This document shows, one piece after another, positions 26,688 through 40,139 of a stretch of 64,000 nucleotides of DNA (position 1 is the stretch's first letter; each line of letters begins with the position of its first letter). The notes beneath the pieces were generated by a model, which saw only the letters and a list, made by a program, of their open reading frames with translations, searched no databases and was not told the DNA's origin. The stretch lies in contig NZ_CP060041.1 of assembly GCF_014211915.1 (NCBI RefSeq), positions 186,001 through 250,000 of the forward strand, read 5' to 3'. This DNA comes from Burkholderia cenocepacia. Its GTDB lineage: Bacteria > Pseudomonadota > Gammaproteobacteria > Burkholderiales > Burkholderiaceae. Position numbers and translations under genes: made by a program.

Positions 26688-29600
26688 TTAGAACTTCCAC
26701 AACAGATTGCCGTACAACGCGTGATCGCTGATGTGGCCGCCAAGCTGGCCGCTATACGACAGGCCGAGCGACAGGTTCTTGGTCACGGCCGCATCGACGC
26801 CGACCTCGAGCACCGCGGCATCACGCGCGACCGGCACGCCGGTCACGCTGAACGGCGAACCGCCGCTCGCGAACGACAGCGTCGACGCCGGCTGCGTATT
26901 GCCGAATGCATGCCGCCAGCCGACGGTGCCGAACGCCGTGACCTTGCCCTTCGTCGTGACCGCGACGTCGGTCGAGGCCCGCACGCCGAGCGTCGAGAAG
27001 CCGAGGCCCGTCGTGTCGGAATCGCCCTGCAGCGCCGCCGCGCCGCCGTTCTCCTTGAAACCGCCGGTGTGCAGGCTCGCGAACGCGAGCCCGACGAACG
27101 GTTCGAGCGAGACGTTGCGAATGGCCGTCGAGTAGCCGATCTCGGTGAACACCTGCGTCGCGTTCGCGTCGTAGCTGGCGGTATCGTGGTCGGCGAAGCT
27201 GCCGAACGACGGATTGCGCTCGCTATGCACGCGGTACCACGACTGCGACACGCCACCGCGCACGTTCCACGCGTCGTATCGGCCGCTGGCGTACAGCGCG
27301 ATCGTCCCGCCGTTGACCTTCGCCGACTCGTTCTGGTCGGTATTGAGCTGGCTGCGCGACGCGCCGCCCGCGATACCGACGCGCCAGTGGCTGCTGACTT
27401 CCGCATCCGTGCCGACGATGAAGCCGTACAGGTTGCGATCGATCGACGCGACGCCGTCGCCGTTGAACCGGCTATGCGAGCCGTACAGCCGGCCCCACAC
27501 CGCGGGCTTGTACGACTTGGCCGGCGTGCAGCCGTTCTCCGCGGCCATGCGCCGGTCGAGCGCCGCCGCATGGTCGTCCGCCGACACCGGCGCCTCGCAT
27601 CCGCACAACGCGCCGCCCGGCTGCGAACCGAGCCGCGCGCGATCGAGCACCGCGTCGCGCACGTAGCGGCTGTCCGACAGCAGCACGCTGCGCGTACTCG
27701 GATACAGATCGCCGGCCAGTTGCGTGAATGCGCGGTTCGCGGTCGTCGCATCCGACGTCAGCACCGTATCGAACAGCGGGTTGCCGGCGCCGAGCGTGCC
27801 GACCGCGCCCGCCACCGCTTGCCCGTCGGGCGTGGTCGCCACCGACGAGAACGGCGTGCCGTTCGGCGCCAGCGACATCAGTACCTGCGCCGGGTTGTAC
27901 GTGAGCGTCGGCGTGAGGAACGCATACGTCGAGTTCACCGCGCTGAACTGCCCTTGCACGCCCGCGCCGGCATTCACGATGGTGTAGAGCTTGCCCGGCT
28001 GGTATTGCCCGGTCGCCGCGACGACCTGCACCGACCCACCGTTGAGCGTGGCGGAGCCGGTCACGTCGAGGCCGCCGCTCTGCTGCGGCGTGGCGCCGAC
28101 CTGCAGCGTCGAGCCCGGCTGGAAGGTCGCGTTGCCCGCGACCTTCAGCGGCTGCCCGAGCTGGAGCACCGATGCAGTACCGCCGCCCGACACGACCAGG
28201 CCGCCGATCGTGCCCGTCCCGGTGACGGTCGCGCCGCTGCCGACGGTCACCGGCGAGCTGGCCAGCGAACCGGTGACGGCGAGCGTGCCGCCCGTCACGT
28301 TCGTCGGCCCGGACAGCGTGTTCGTCCCGCTCAGCACCTGCGCGCCCGTGCCGGCCAGCGTCAGCGGGCCGGTACCCGACAGCGTGCCCGCGAACGAGCT
28401 GGTGCCGGCGGTATTGACCGTCAGCGGCGTCGCGCCGAGATTCACGGTCGAACCCGTCGTACCCGACAGCGTGCCGATCGACTGCGGCGCGGCCGAGGCC
28501 GCCAGGTTCAGCGTCGCGCCGCTGCCCGCGAGGATCACCGGGCTCGTCGGCGCGAGGCTGCCTGCACCGGCGAGCGCGAGCATGCTGCCGCTGCCGATCG
28601 TCGTGCCGCCGGTGTACGTGTTGGCGCCGGTCAGCGTCTGCGTGCCGCCGCCCTGCACCGCGAAGCCGCCGGTGCCCGCGATCGTGCCGCCGAACGAACC
28701 GCCCGCCGGACCGGCCACGGTCAGCGTATTGCCGCCGAGATTCACGGTCGAACCGGCGGCGCCCGACAACGCGCTCGCCGTCTGCGGCGTCGTGGCCGCG
28801 CCGACGTCGAGCGTCGCGCCGTTGCCGGCCAGCGTCAGGGCGCTGCCCGCCGACAGGCTGCCGTTGCCGCCGATCGCCAGCGTGCTGCCGTTGCCGATCG
28901 TCGTGTTGCCCGTGTACACGTTCGCGCCGCCGAGGGTCGTCGTCGACGGGCCGCTCACCGCCAGGTTGCCCCCGCCCGAGATCGGGCCGCTCAGGCCGAG
29001 GTTGTTCACGCCGCCGACCGTCAGCGTCGAGCCCGTGCCGAGATTCACCGCGTTGCCGAGCGTCGTGCCCGCGACGCTGGCCCCGAGTGTGCCGCCGGTG
29101 CCGCCGACGCTCAGCGTGCCGCTGCCGAGTGCGGTCGGCGTGCCGGCCAGCAGCGTGCCGCCGCCGGTGACGCTCGTGCCGCCGGTGTAGGTGTTCGCCC
29201 CCGACAGCGTCGTCGTCGCCGGACCGTTGACCGCGAGCGTGCCGCTCCCCGAGATCGCGCCGGTCAGGCCGAGGCTGTTAGGGCCACTCACCGTCAGCGT
29301 CGCCCCCGTCCCGAGGTTCACCGCATTGGCGAGCGTCGTGCCCGGCGTGCCGGCTGCCAGCGTGCCGCCCGCACCGCTCGCGTTGAGCGTGCCGGTACCG
29401 AGCGCCGTGTTGCTGCCCGCGACCAGCGTGCCGCCACCGGTCAGGTTCGTGCCGCCCGAATACGTGTTCGGACCGGTCAGCGTCTCGGTGCCCGTGCCGC
29501 CCAACGTCAGGCTGCCACCCGTGCCGGCAATCGTGCCGCCGAACGTGCCGCTGCCCGACCCGCCGAGCGTCAGGTTGTTGCCGCCCAGGTTCACCGTCGA

Positions 29601-32600
29601 ACCGGCGACGCCCGACAGCGCGGTTGTCGTTTGCGGCGTCGTCGCGCCGCTGACGTCGAAGGTCGCGCCCGCACCGGTCAGGCTCAGCGGGCTGCTACCG
29701 GAGAGGCTGCCGCCCGCGCCGATCGCCAGCGTGCCGCTGTTGATCGTCGTCGCACCGGTGTACGAGTTGTTGCCCGTCAGCGTTTGCGTGCCGCTGCCCG
29801 ACAACGTCAAGCCGCCCGTGCCGGCCACGGTGCCGCCGTACGTGCCGTTACCGGCACCGGCCAGCGTCAGCGTGTTGCTGCCGAGATTCACGGTCGAACC
29901 CGACACGCCCGACACGGCGCCCGTGGTCTGCGGCGTCGTGGCCGCGCTCAGATCCAGCGTGGCGCCCGTACCCGACAGATCGACCGCGCTGCCGGCCGAC
30001 AGGCTGCCGCCCGCGCCGACCGCCAGCGTGCTGCCGTTGCCGATCGTCGTGTTGCCGGTGTACGTGCCCGCGCCGGTGAGCGTCGTCGTCGACGGGCCGT
30101 TCACCGCCAGGTTGCCGCTGCCGCCGATCGCGCCGCCCAGGCCCAGATTGTTCGCACCGCCAACCGTCAACGTCGAACCCGCGCCGAGATTGATCGCGTT
30201 GGTCAGCGTCGTGCCGGCCACGCTGGTGCCGAGCGTGCCGCCCGCGCCGCTCGTGTTCAGCGCGCCCGTGCCGAGCGCCGAACCGTTGCCGGCGAGCAGC
30301 GTGCCGCCGCCGCTCAAGGTCGTGCCGCCCGTGTACGTGTTCGTCCCGTTGAGCGTTTCGGTACCCGTGCCCGCCAGCGTCAGGCTGCCGCCCGTGCCGG
30401 CGATCGTGCCGCCGTACGTGCCGCTGCCCGAGCCGCCGAGCGTCAGCACATTGCCGCCGAGGTTCACGGTCGACCCCGTGACGCCCGACAACGCACCCGT
30501 CGACTGCGGCGACGTGGCCGCGCTCAGATCGAGCGTCGCACCTGCACCGGCCAGATCGACCGCGCTGCCGCCGGACAGGCTGCCGCCCGCGCCGACCGCC
30601 AGCGTGCTGCCGTTGCCGATCGTCGTGTTGCCGGTGTACGTGCCGACGCCGGTGAGCGTCGTCGTCGACGGGCCGTTCACCGCCAGATTGCCGTTGCCCG
30701 AGAGCGTGCCGCCCAGGCCGAGATTGTTCGCACCGCCAACCGTCAGTGTCGACCCCGCGCCGAGGTTCACCGCGTTGCCGAGCGTCGTGCCGGCCACGCT
30801 GGTGCCGAGCGTGCCGCCCGCGCCGCTCGTGTTCAGCGCGCCCGTGCCCAGTGCCGAACCATTGCCCGCGATCAACGTGCCGCCACCGGTCAGGCTCGTG
30901 CCGCCCGTGTACGTGTTGACTCCGGTCAGCGTTTCGGTGCCCGTGCCGCCGAGCGTCAGGCTGCCGCCAGCACCCGCGATCGTGCCGTCGTAAGTACCGC
31001 TACCCGACCCGCCGAGCGTCAGGTTGTTGCCGCCCAGGTTCACCGTCGAACCGGCCACGCCCGACAGCGTGCCGGTCGTCTGCGGCGTGGTCGCGCCGCT
31101 CAGGTCGAAGGTTGCGCCCGCACCCGTCAGGCTCACCGGCGTCGTCCCCGACAGGCTGCCGCCCGCGCCGATCGCCAGCGTGCCGCTGTTGATCGTGGTG
31201 GCGCCCGTGTACGTATTGCTGCCCGTCAGCGTTTCCGTGCCGGTGCCCGACATCGTCACGCCGCCGGTGCCGGCGATGTTGCCCGCATAGGTACCGCTGG
31301 CCGACCCGCCGAGCGTCAGGTTGTTGTTGCCCAGGTTCACCGTCGAGCCGGCCACACCCGAGATCGCGCCGGTCGATTGCGGCGACGCGGCGCCGCTCAG
31401 GTCGAGCGTCGCGCCGGCCGCCGTCAGGCTGACCGGGCTGCTCGACGACAGGCTGCCGTTGCCGCCGATCGCGAGCGTGCCGCTGTTGATCGTCGTCGCG
31501 CCGGTGTAGGTGTTGGTGCCCGTCAGCGTTTCGGTGCCGGTGCCCGACAGCGTCAACCCGCCCGTGCCGCCGATCACGCCCCCGTACGTGCCGCTGCCCG
31601 CGCCGCCGAGCGTCAGCGTATTGCCGCCCAGGTTGACGTTCGTGCCCGCGCCGCCGGACAGCGCGCCGGTCGTCTGCGCGGAAGTCGCCGCGCTCAGGTC
31701 GAGCGTCGCACCCGTGCCCGACAGGTCGATCGCGCTGCCCGACGACAGGCTGCCGCCCGCGCCGACCGCCAGCGTGCTGCCGCCGCCGATCGTCGTGCTA
31801 CCGGTGTAGGTATTCGCGCCCGACAGCGTCGTCGTCGAAGGACCATTGACCGCGAGGTTGCCGCTGCCGCCGATCGCGCCGCCCAGACCCAGATTGTTCG
31901 CACCGCCAACCGTCAGCGTCGAACCCGCGCCGAGATTCACCGCGTTGCCGAGCGTCGTGCCGGGCGTGCTCGCGGCCAGCGTGCCGCCTGCGCCGCTCGT
32001 GTTCAGCGCCCCCGTGCCGAGCGCCGAGCCGTTGCCCGCCACCAGCGTGCCGCCGCCGCTCAGGGTCGTGCCGCCGGTGTAGGTATTGTTGCCGGTCAGC
32101 GTTTCGGTGCCCGTGCCCGACAACGTGAGGCTGCCGCCCGCGCCCGCGATCGTGCCACCGTACGTGCCGTTGCCCGTGCCGCCGAGCGTCAGGTTGTTGC
32201 CGCCGAGGTTCACCGTCGAACCGACGACGCCCGACAGCGTGCCCGTGGTCTGCGGCGTGGTCGCGCCGCTGACGTCGAAGGTCGCGCCCGCACCGGCCAG
32301 ATTCACCGGGCTGCTGCCTGACAGGCTGCCGCCCGCGCCGATCGCCAGCGTGCCGCTGTTGATCGTCGTCGCACCGGTGTACGTGTTGGTCCCCGTCAAC
32401 GTTTCCGTGCCGGTGCCCGACAGCGTCAAGCCGCCCGTGCCGCCGACCGTTCCGCCGAACGTGCCGTTGCCCGACCCGCCGAGCGTCAGCGTGTTGCCGC
32501 CGAGGTTCACCGCCGAACCGGCTGCGCCCGACAGCGTGCCCGTGGTCTGCGGCGACGTGGCCGCGCTCACGTCCAGGGTCGCGCCCGCGCCGGCCAGATC

Positions 32601-35600
32601 GATCGCGCTGCCCGACGACAGGCTGCCGCCCGCGCCGACCGCCAGCGTGCTGCCGTTGCCGATCGTCGTGTTGCCGGTGTACGTGCCCGCGCCGGTGAGC
32701 GTCGTCGTCGACGGACCATTCACCGCGAGGTTGCCGCTGCCCGAGATCGCGCCGCCGAGACCCAGGTTGTTCGCACCGCCAACCGTCAATGTCGAGCCCG
32801 AACCGAGATTGATCGCGTTGGTCAGCGTCGTACCGGCCACGCTGGTGCCGAGCGTGCCGCCTGCGCCGCTCGTGTTCAGCGCGCCCGTGCCGAGCGCCGA
32901 GCCGCTGCCCGCGATCAGCGTGCCGCCGCCGGTGAGATTCGTGCCACCCGTGTAGGTATTGTTGCCCGTCAGCGTTTCGGTACCCGTGCCCGACAACGTG
33001 AGGCTGCCGCCCGCGCCCGCGATCGTGCCGCCGTACGTGCCGCTGCCCGTGCCGCCGAGCGTCAGGTTGTTGCCCCCAGGTTCACCGTCGAACCGGCCAC
33101 GCCCGACAGCGTACCCGTGGTCTGCGGCGTGGTCGCGCCGCTGACGTCGAAGGTCGCGCCCGCACCGGCCAGATTCACCGGGCTGCTGCCTGACAGGCTG
33201 CCGCCTGCGCCGATCGCCAGCGTGCCGCTGTTGATCGTCGTCGCGCCGGTGTACGTGTTGGTGCCGGTCAGCGTTTCCGTTCCCGTACCGGCCATCGTCA
33301 GCCCGCCGGTGCCGCCGATCGTCCCCGCATAGCTGCCGTTGCCGGCGCCGGCCAGCGTCAGCGTGTTGCCGCCGAGGTTCACGTTCGTGCCCGCTACGCC
33401 GGACAGCATGCCGCTCGTCTGCGGCGTGGTCGCCGCGCTGATGTCGAGCGTCGCGCCCGTGCCCGCGAGGTCGAGCGCGCTGCCCGCCGACAGGCCGCCG
33501 CCCGCGCCCACCGCCAGCGTGCTGCCGCCGCCGATCGTCGTGTTGCCGGTGTAGGTGTTCACGCCCGTGAGCGTCGTCGTCGACGGGCCGCTGACCGACA
33601 GACCGCCGCTGCCCGAAATCCCGCCGCCCAGCCCGAGATCGTTCGCACCGCCAACCGTCAGCGTCGAACCCGCGCCGAGATTCACCGCATTGCCGAGCGT
33701 CGTGCCGGCCACGCTCGTGCCGAGCGAGCCACCCGCGCCCGTCACGTTCAGCGCGCCGGAGCCCAGCGCGCTGCCGTTGCCAGCGATGAGCCCGCCGCCG
33801 CTCAACGTGGTGCCGCCGTCATAGGTGTTCGTGCCGGTGAGCGTCGTGGTGCCCGCACCGGTCTGCGCAAGCCCGCCGCTGCCGGAAATCGTGCCGCTCA
33901 GGCCGAGATCGTTCGCGCCGTTCAGCCCGAGCGTCGCACCCGCGCCGAGCGTCACCGCGTTGCCGAGCGTCGTGCCGCTCACGCTGGCGTTCAGCGTGCC
34001 GTTGCCGGTCACGTTCAACGCGCCGGAACCGAGCGCCGTATTGCTGCCCACGCTCAGTCCGCCGCTGTTCAGCGTCGTCCCGCCGCCGTAGGTGTTCGCG
34101 CCGCCGAGCGTGGTCGTGCCCGCGCCGGACTGCACCACGCCGCCCGCGCCGGAAATCGTCCCGTTCAGGCCGAAGTCGAACCCGCCGCCGAGATGCAGCG
34201 TCGAGCCGATGCCCAGATCGACGGCGTTCGCCAGCAGCAGGTTCGCCGTGCTCGCACTGAGCGCGCCGCCGCTGCCGGTGACGGTGAGTGCGCCCGTGCC
34301 GAGCGCCGTATTGCTGCCGACCGACAGACCGCCGGCGCCGAGCGTCGTACCGCCCGTGTACGTGTTCGCGCCGGTGAGCGCGGTCGTTCCGCTGCCGGTT
34401 TGCGCGAGACTGCCGCCGCCGGCGATGATGCCGCCGAGGCCCAGGTCGTTCGTGCCGCCGAGCGTCAGTGACGAACCGGTGCCGAGATTCACCGCGTTGT
34501 TCAGCGTCGTGCCGGCGATGCTCGCGGCCAGCGTGCCGCCGGCGCCGGCGACGTTCAACGCGCCCGTGCCGAGTGCCGAGCCGTTGCCCGCGACCAGCGT
34601 GCCGCCACCGGCGAGGTTCGTACCGCCCGTGTACGTGTTGGCCCCGTTCAGCGTTTCGGTGCCCGTGCCCGACAGCGTCAAGCTGCCGCCTGCGCCCGCG
34701 ATCGTGCCGCCGTACGTGCCGCTGCCGGCGCCGCCGAGCGTCAGGCCGTTGCCGCCGAGGTTCACCGTCGAACCGGCCACCCCCGACAGCGTGCCGATCG
34801 CCTGCGGCAGCGCCGCGCCGCTCAGGTCGAACGTCGCGCCGGCGCCGCCCAGATTCACCGCGCCGCCTGCCGCCAGGCTGCCTCCCGCGCCGATCGCCAG
34901 CGTGCCGCTGTTGATCAGTGTGCCGCCGGTGTAGGTGTTGGTGCCCGTCAACGTTTCCGTGCCGGTGCCGGCGAGCGTCAGCCCGCCCGCACCGCCGATC
35001 GTGCCGCCGAACGTGCCGTTACCGGAGCCGCCGAGCGTCAGCGTATTGCCGCCGAGATTCACCGCCGCGCCGGCCGTACCGACCAGCCCGCCCGTCGTCT
35101 GCGGCGACGTGGCCGCGCTCAGGTCGAGCGTCGCGCCCGCGCCGGCCAGATCGAACAGGCTGCCGCCCGACAGGCTGCCGCCGGCACCCACCGCGAGCGT
35201 GCTGCCGTTGCCGATCGTCGTGTTGCCGGTGTAGCTGCCCGCCCCGTGAGCGTCGTGATCGACGGGCCGCTGACCGACAGATTGCCGCCGCCCGAAATCG
35301 CGCCGCCGAGGCCAAGATTGTTCGCGCCGCCGACCGTCAGCGTCGCGCCCGCGCCGAGATTCACCGCGTTGCCGAGCACCGTGCCGCCGACGTTCGTGCC
35401 GAGCGAGCCGCCCGCGCCGGTCACGTTCAACGCGCCCGTGCCGAGCGCCGAGCCATTGCCGGCGATCAAGCCGCCACCGCTCAGCGTCGTGCCGCCCGAG
35501 AACGTGTTCGCCCCGAGCAGCGTCGTCGTGCCGCTGCCGGTTTGCGCGAGGCCGCCGTTGCCGGCAATCACGCCGCCCAGGCTCAGATCGGCCGCGCCGT

Positions 35601-38600
35601 TCAGCCCGAGCGTCGCGCCCGCGCCGAGGTTCACCGCGTTGCCGAGCAAGGTACCGGCGACGTTCGTGGCAAGCGTGCCGCCCGCCCCGCTCACATTCAG
35701 CGCGCCGGTGCCGAGCGCCGCGCCGGTGCCGGCGATCAGTCCGCCTCCGCTCAGCGTCGTGCCGCCCGAGAACGTGTTCGCCCCGAGCAGCGTCGTCGTG
35801 CCGGTGCCGGTTTGCGCGAGCCCGCCGTTGCCGGCGATCGTGCCGCTCAGGCCGAGATCGTTCGCGCCGTTCAACCCCAGCGTGACACCGGCGCCGAGAT
35901 TGACCGCATTGCCGAGCGTCACGCCCGGCACGCTGGCGCCGAGCGACGCCGAGCCGTTGACGTCGAGTGCGCCGAGGCCGAGCGCCGCGCCGCTGCCGAC
36001 GACCAGGCCGCCGCCCGTCAGCGCGGTGCCGCCCGCATACGTGTTGTTGCCGGTCAGTGCCTGCGAGCCGGTGCCGGCAAGCGTCAGCCCGCCCGCCCCG
36101 CCGATGTTGCCCGCGAAGACGCCGCTGCCGCTGCCCGCGAGCGTCAGGTGGTTCGCACCGAGATCGATCGTCGAACCGGCGACACCCGACAGCGTGCCGA
36201 TCGACTGCGGCGTGGTCGCACCGCTGATATTGAACTGCGCACCGGCGCCGGTCAGGTTGACGGGGCTCGACGCGGCAAGGCTGCCGCCCGCGCCGATCGC
36301 GAGCGTGCCGCTGCCGATCGTGGTGCCGCCGGTAAACGTTTCGGCCGCGGTGAGCGTCGTTCTACCCGGGCCGTTCACGGACAGGCCGCCGCTACCGGAA
36401 ATGATCCCGCCCAGCCCGAGATCGTTCGCACCGCCAACCGTCAGCGCCGCGCCCGCGCCGAGCTGGATCGCGTTGCCGAGCACCGTACCGCCGACGGTCG
36501 TGCCGAGCGAGCCGCCCGCGCCGGTCACGTTCAGCGCGCCCGTACCCAGTGCCGCGCCGTTGCCGGCGAGGATGCCGCCGCCGGCGAGCGTCGTGCCGCC
36601 CGAGAACGTGTTCGCGCCGGTCAGCGTCGTGATGCCCGAGCCGATTTGCGCGAGACCGCCGTTCCCGGCGATCACGCCGTTCAGGCCGAGATCGTGCGTG
36701 CCGGTCAAGGACAGCGTCGCGCCCGCGCCGAGGTTCATCGCGTTGCCCAGCGCGATGCCGTTCACGCTCGCGCCGAGCGCACCGCCCGCGCCGGCGACGT
36801 TGAGCGCGCCGCTGCCGAGCGCCGTATTGCTGCCGGCGAGCAGCGTGCCGGCGCTCAGCGTCGTGCCGCCGCCGAAGGTGTTCGCGCCGGACAGCGTCGT
36901 CGTCCCCGTGCCGCTCAGCACGAGACCGCCGGTGCCGCCGATCGCGCCGCTCAGGCCGAGGTCGTTCGCGCCATTCAGCGTCAGCGATGCGCCGTTCAGG
37001 TTGATGCCGTTCGCGAGTGCCGCGCCGGCAGCCAGATCCGCGCTCAGCGAACCGCCGAGGCCGCTCACGTTCAACGCGCCGCCCACGCCGAGCGCCGTGT
37101 TGCCGCCGACGATCAGGCTGCCGCCGCCCGTCAGGCTCGCGCCGCCCGTAAATGTGTTCGCGCCGGACAGCGTCGTCGCGCCGGTACCGCCGAGCGCCAG
37201 GCCGCCCGCGCCCGAGATCGCGCCGTTCAGGCCGAGATCGGCGGCGCCGTTCAGACCGAGCGTTGCGCCCGCACCCAGATTCACTGCATTGCCGAGTACG
37301 GTGCCAGCGACGTTCGTCGCGAGCGTGCCGCCCGTGCCGGATACGTTCAGCGCGCCCGTGCCGAGCGCCGCGCCGTTGCCGGCGATCAACCCGCCGCCGC
37401 TCAGCGCCGTGCCGCCCGAGAACGTGTTCGCGCCGAGCAGCGTCGTCGTGCCGGCACCGGTTTGCGCCAGGCTGCCGCTCCCGCCGATCGCACCGCCGAG
37501 GCTCAGGTCGGCCGCGCCGTTCAGGCCGAGCGTCGCGCCCGCGCCGAGGTTCACCGCATTGCCCAGCAGCGTGCCGACGACGCTCGTCGCGAGCGTGCCG
37601 CCCGCGCCGGATACGTTCAGCGCCCCCGTGCCGAGCGCCGCGCCATTGCCGGCGATCAACCCGCCGCCGCTCAGCGCGGTGCCGCCCGAGAACGTGTTCA
37701 CGCCGAGCAGCGTCGTCGTGCCCGTGCCGCTTTGCGCGAGACCGCCGTTACCGGCGATCGTGCCGCCGAGGCTCAGGCCGGCCGCGCCGTTCAGGCCCAG
37801 CGTGGCGCCAGCATCGAGATTCACCGCATTGCCGAGCAGCGTGCCGCCGACGTTGGTCCCCAGCGAGCCGCCCGCGCCGGTCACATGCAGCGCGCCGGTG
37901 CCGAGCGCCGCGCCGGTGCCGGCGATCAGCCCGCCGCCGCTCAGCGCGGTGCCGCCCGAGAACGTGTTCGCGCCGAGCAGCGTCGTCGTCCCCGCGCCGG
38001 TTTGCGCAAGACCGCCATTGCCGGCGATCGTGCCGCCGAGGCCGAGGTTGGCCGAACCGTTCAGGCCGAGCGTCACGCCGGCGTCGATATTCACGGCATT
38101 GCCGAGCAACGTGCCGCCGATGCTGGTGCCGAGCGTGCCGCCCGCGCTGCTCACGTTCAGCGCGCCCGTGCCGAGCGCCGTGCCGGTGCCGACGACGAGC
38201 CCGCCGCCGCCCGTCAGATTCGTTCCGCCCGTGAACGAATTGGCGCCGTTCAGCGTCAGCGTGCCGGTGCCGCTCGCGTTCAGCGCACCGCCGCCGCCGA
38301 TCGTGCCCGACAACGCGAGCCCGTTCGCGCCGTCGACCGTCAGGCTCGTGCCGAGCGCCACGTTGTTGAGGAGGTTCACGCCGGCCGTGCCGGCCTCGAG
38401 CGTGCCGCCGCCGGCGACGATCGTGCCGGTGCCCAGGGCCCCGGCGTCGTGGACGATCGCGGTGCCGCCGGTCAGCGACGCGTTCGTCGCGGTCGATGCG
38501 CCGGTGAGGTCCCACGTGCCGCCCTGCACGCCGAGGTTGTTGAAGTTGCCGTACGTATCGACTGCAATGGTGCCGTTCGCCGGGCTGCCGACAGTCGTGT

Positions 38601-39402
38601 TCAGTTGCAGGTTGAGCGTGTTGTTGCCGCCCAGCCCGGCATCGACGCCGAGCCCGACCGACGACCCGGTCTGCGCATTGAACGTGTTCGACGTGCCGAG
38701 GGCCGCGCCCAGCGACACGTTGCCGGTGACGGTGCCGGCGTTGGTGAACGTGTTCCCCGCGCCCGGCGTCCCGCTGGGCGCGAGCACCACCGAACCGTTG
38801 ATCGCGCCGCCGCTCGCGTTGGTGAAGTTGACCTGTGCGCCGCCCGACGTGGTCACGACCTGCGCGGTCGGGCCGGCGCTGAAGCCCAGCAAGCCGGTCG
38901 TACCGATCGTGCCGGCATTCGTGATGTTCGTCGTGCCGCCCGTGCCGTTGTATACCGTCAACGCCGGCCCGTTGAGCAGCGAGCTCGTCGACCCCATCAT
39001 CACGCCCGAGCTGGCGTTCGTGACGTTGACGGTGCTCGCCGACCCGATATTGCCGACCACCGTGCCGTTCGACACGAGGCTCAACCCGGACAACGCGGGG
39101 TCGATCCTGCCGTTGTTGGTCAGCGTGACGCCGCTGCCGGTCAGCGACAGCGCGGTGCCGCCGAGCAACGGCACCACGGATACGGTCGCGAGCGGCGCAA
39201 CGGTCAGGTTGAGATTATTGGTGCCGTTCGAATAGGACGTGGTGGCTCCGGTACAACTGACGGTCGTCGTTCCGGTGCAGGCGGCCAGCGCGTCAACGGG
39301 GACGATCCCGGCGCCGACCAGCGCGACCAGCATGCCGGTCGGGACGAGGAGTTTCGGACGTGCTTCCGCGCGCTTTTTGTTCGAGCCCATGCGCATACGC
39401 AT
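26688..39402 (-). pseudogene. Giant repeat-type autotransporter adhesin, two frameshifts
   Basis: ATG 39402 (GGAAGG upstream) opens with MRMRMGSNKKRAEARPKLLV and an extended signal ending about residue 42. Next come about 400 residues of unique passenger, then roughly 3,300 residues of autotransporter-associated beta-strand repeats (pattern LTGTNTYTGATTINSGTLAIG-like), a linker, and a C-terminal beta-barrel of about 290 residues (KPAVWGRLYGSHSRF...) ending in Phe (LYGNLLWKF). The frame breaks twice: at 35242-35245 (one G missing from a run) and 33073-33077 (GGGCGGC reads GGGGGC). Restoring one base at each gives exactly 4239 codons, 4238 aa. This would be a type V secreted adhesin or biofilm factor. 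Both breaks could be assembly errors in repeats. Confidence 0.85.
28260..38260. repeat. Autotransporter passenger repeat array, about 10 kb
   Basis: Degenerate repeats encode the stacked beta-strand passenger. Two types interleave: a TNTYTGATTINSGTLAIGAG type followed by a GGSLSGSSPVNLAGAGATFD block, and a TYTGGTTLSGGGTLVAGNGS type followed by ALGTGALNTSGAGGTL. The N-terminal half (about 35200-38260) uses an NTFSGGTALSGGGLIAGNGA variant. DNA identity between units is high over stretches of 60-150 bp. Confidence 0.85.
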
Positions 39403-40139
39403 AATCACACCTTCCCATAAGAGAATCGACGACACCGGGTATTGCCTCGACGCATTTAAAATGCCGAAGACAAATACTGGAATTCGCTATTCGATGTTTT
39501 TTTCGAAAAATACCGCCCCGCCACCAATCCGGAGTGGTTGGCTGGATTAAAAACAAATGAGAATGAATCGATGAGAATTATTGAATCGGCATATTTTACT
39601 TTTAAGTCCCCTTCGTCACCCGGTAAGTTTTTCGCTAATCAGAAACAGTTGTTTTCATATAGCCGGAAGCACTGCCCCGGGGAGCACAGTCGAGCCCCGT
39701 TCGTCCCTGCAGGCCAACACCGCCTCCCCGCCGAAATCCCGTATGTATGAAGCCTTCCGCCCGACAATCAAACGCCGGACCTGCCCGGTCGGACAACCGT
39801 ACCGCCGTCGCCCCGCCTACCCGTTCGTCAGTACCTGCCGTCCGATTCTCATGTCTCCAGGCGTGATCGCGAGACAAATATAGGCTCGACTCGCAAACGT
39901 TTTCCATGGGCCGGATATTTTTTTGGCAAATCTCAACATTCTTTCATCTCGATTAACTAATTTTCCCCCGAGATGAAAATGATTCTCTTTAAGTAAATCA
40001 CGCAAATCATTAAGAAAGGCAAAAAAATCAAATTCCCGGATGCCGACTTTTTACCGGATCTGCTTTAATTGATTCAGATCCGCCGCATTGCCTTTCCGAT
40101 TCGCGGGCGATAACGAGGTGTCCAAGGGAGAACTTCACG
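39403..40139. other. AT-rich intergenic region with Fur-like repeats
   Basis: No convincing gene is seen in these 737 bp between the divergent autotransporter and iorA genes. Two stretches (about 39480-39620 and 39930-40080) are far more AT-rich than the rest of the window. TGAGAAT occurs twice 14 bp apart (39558-39564, 39572-39578), and GAAAATGATTCTC near 39973 has a Fur-box look. Promoters for both flanking genes must lie here. Confidence 0.45.

Noticed and set aside
26721..32321. A 1866-codon open frame on the plus strand across the autotransporter, and similar long frames at 34918-39420 and 35246-39235
   Set aside because: They are antisense to a gene with obvious signal, repeats and barrel. 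Their Arg/Ala/Pro-rich composition is the mirror of GC-rich repeats, and they have no ribosome-binding sites.
23880..38260. CRISPR-like repetitive signal
   Set aside because: The repeats are coding, contiguous and lack unique spacers of constant length. No cas genes are present.
39538..39907. Short open frames in the AT-rich gap near the autotransporter
   Set aside because: No start signals, unnatural composition, and mutually overlapping on both strands.
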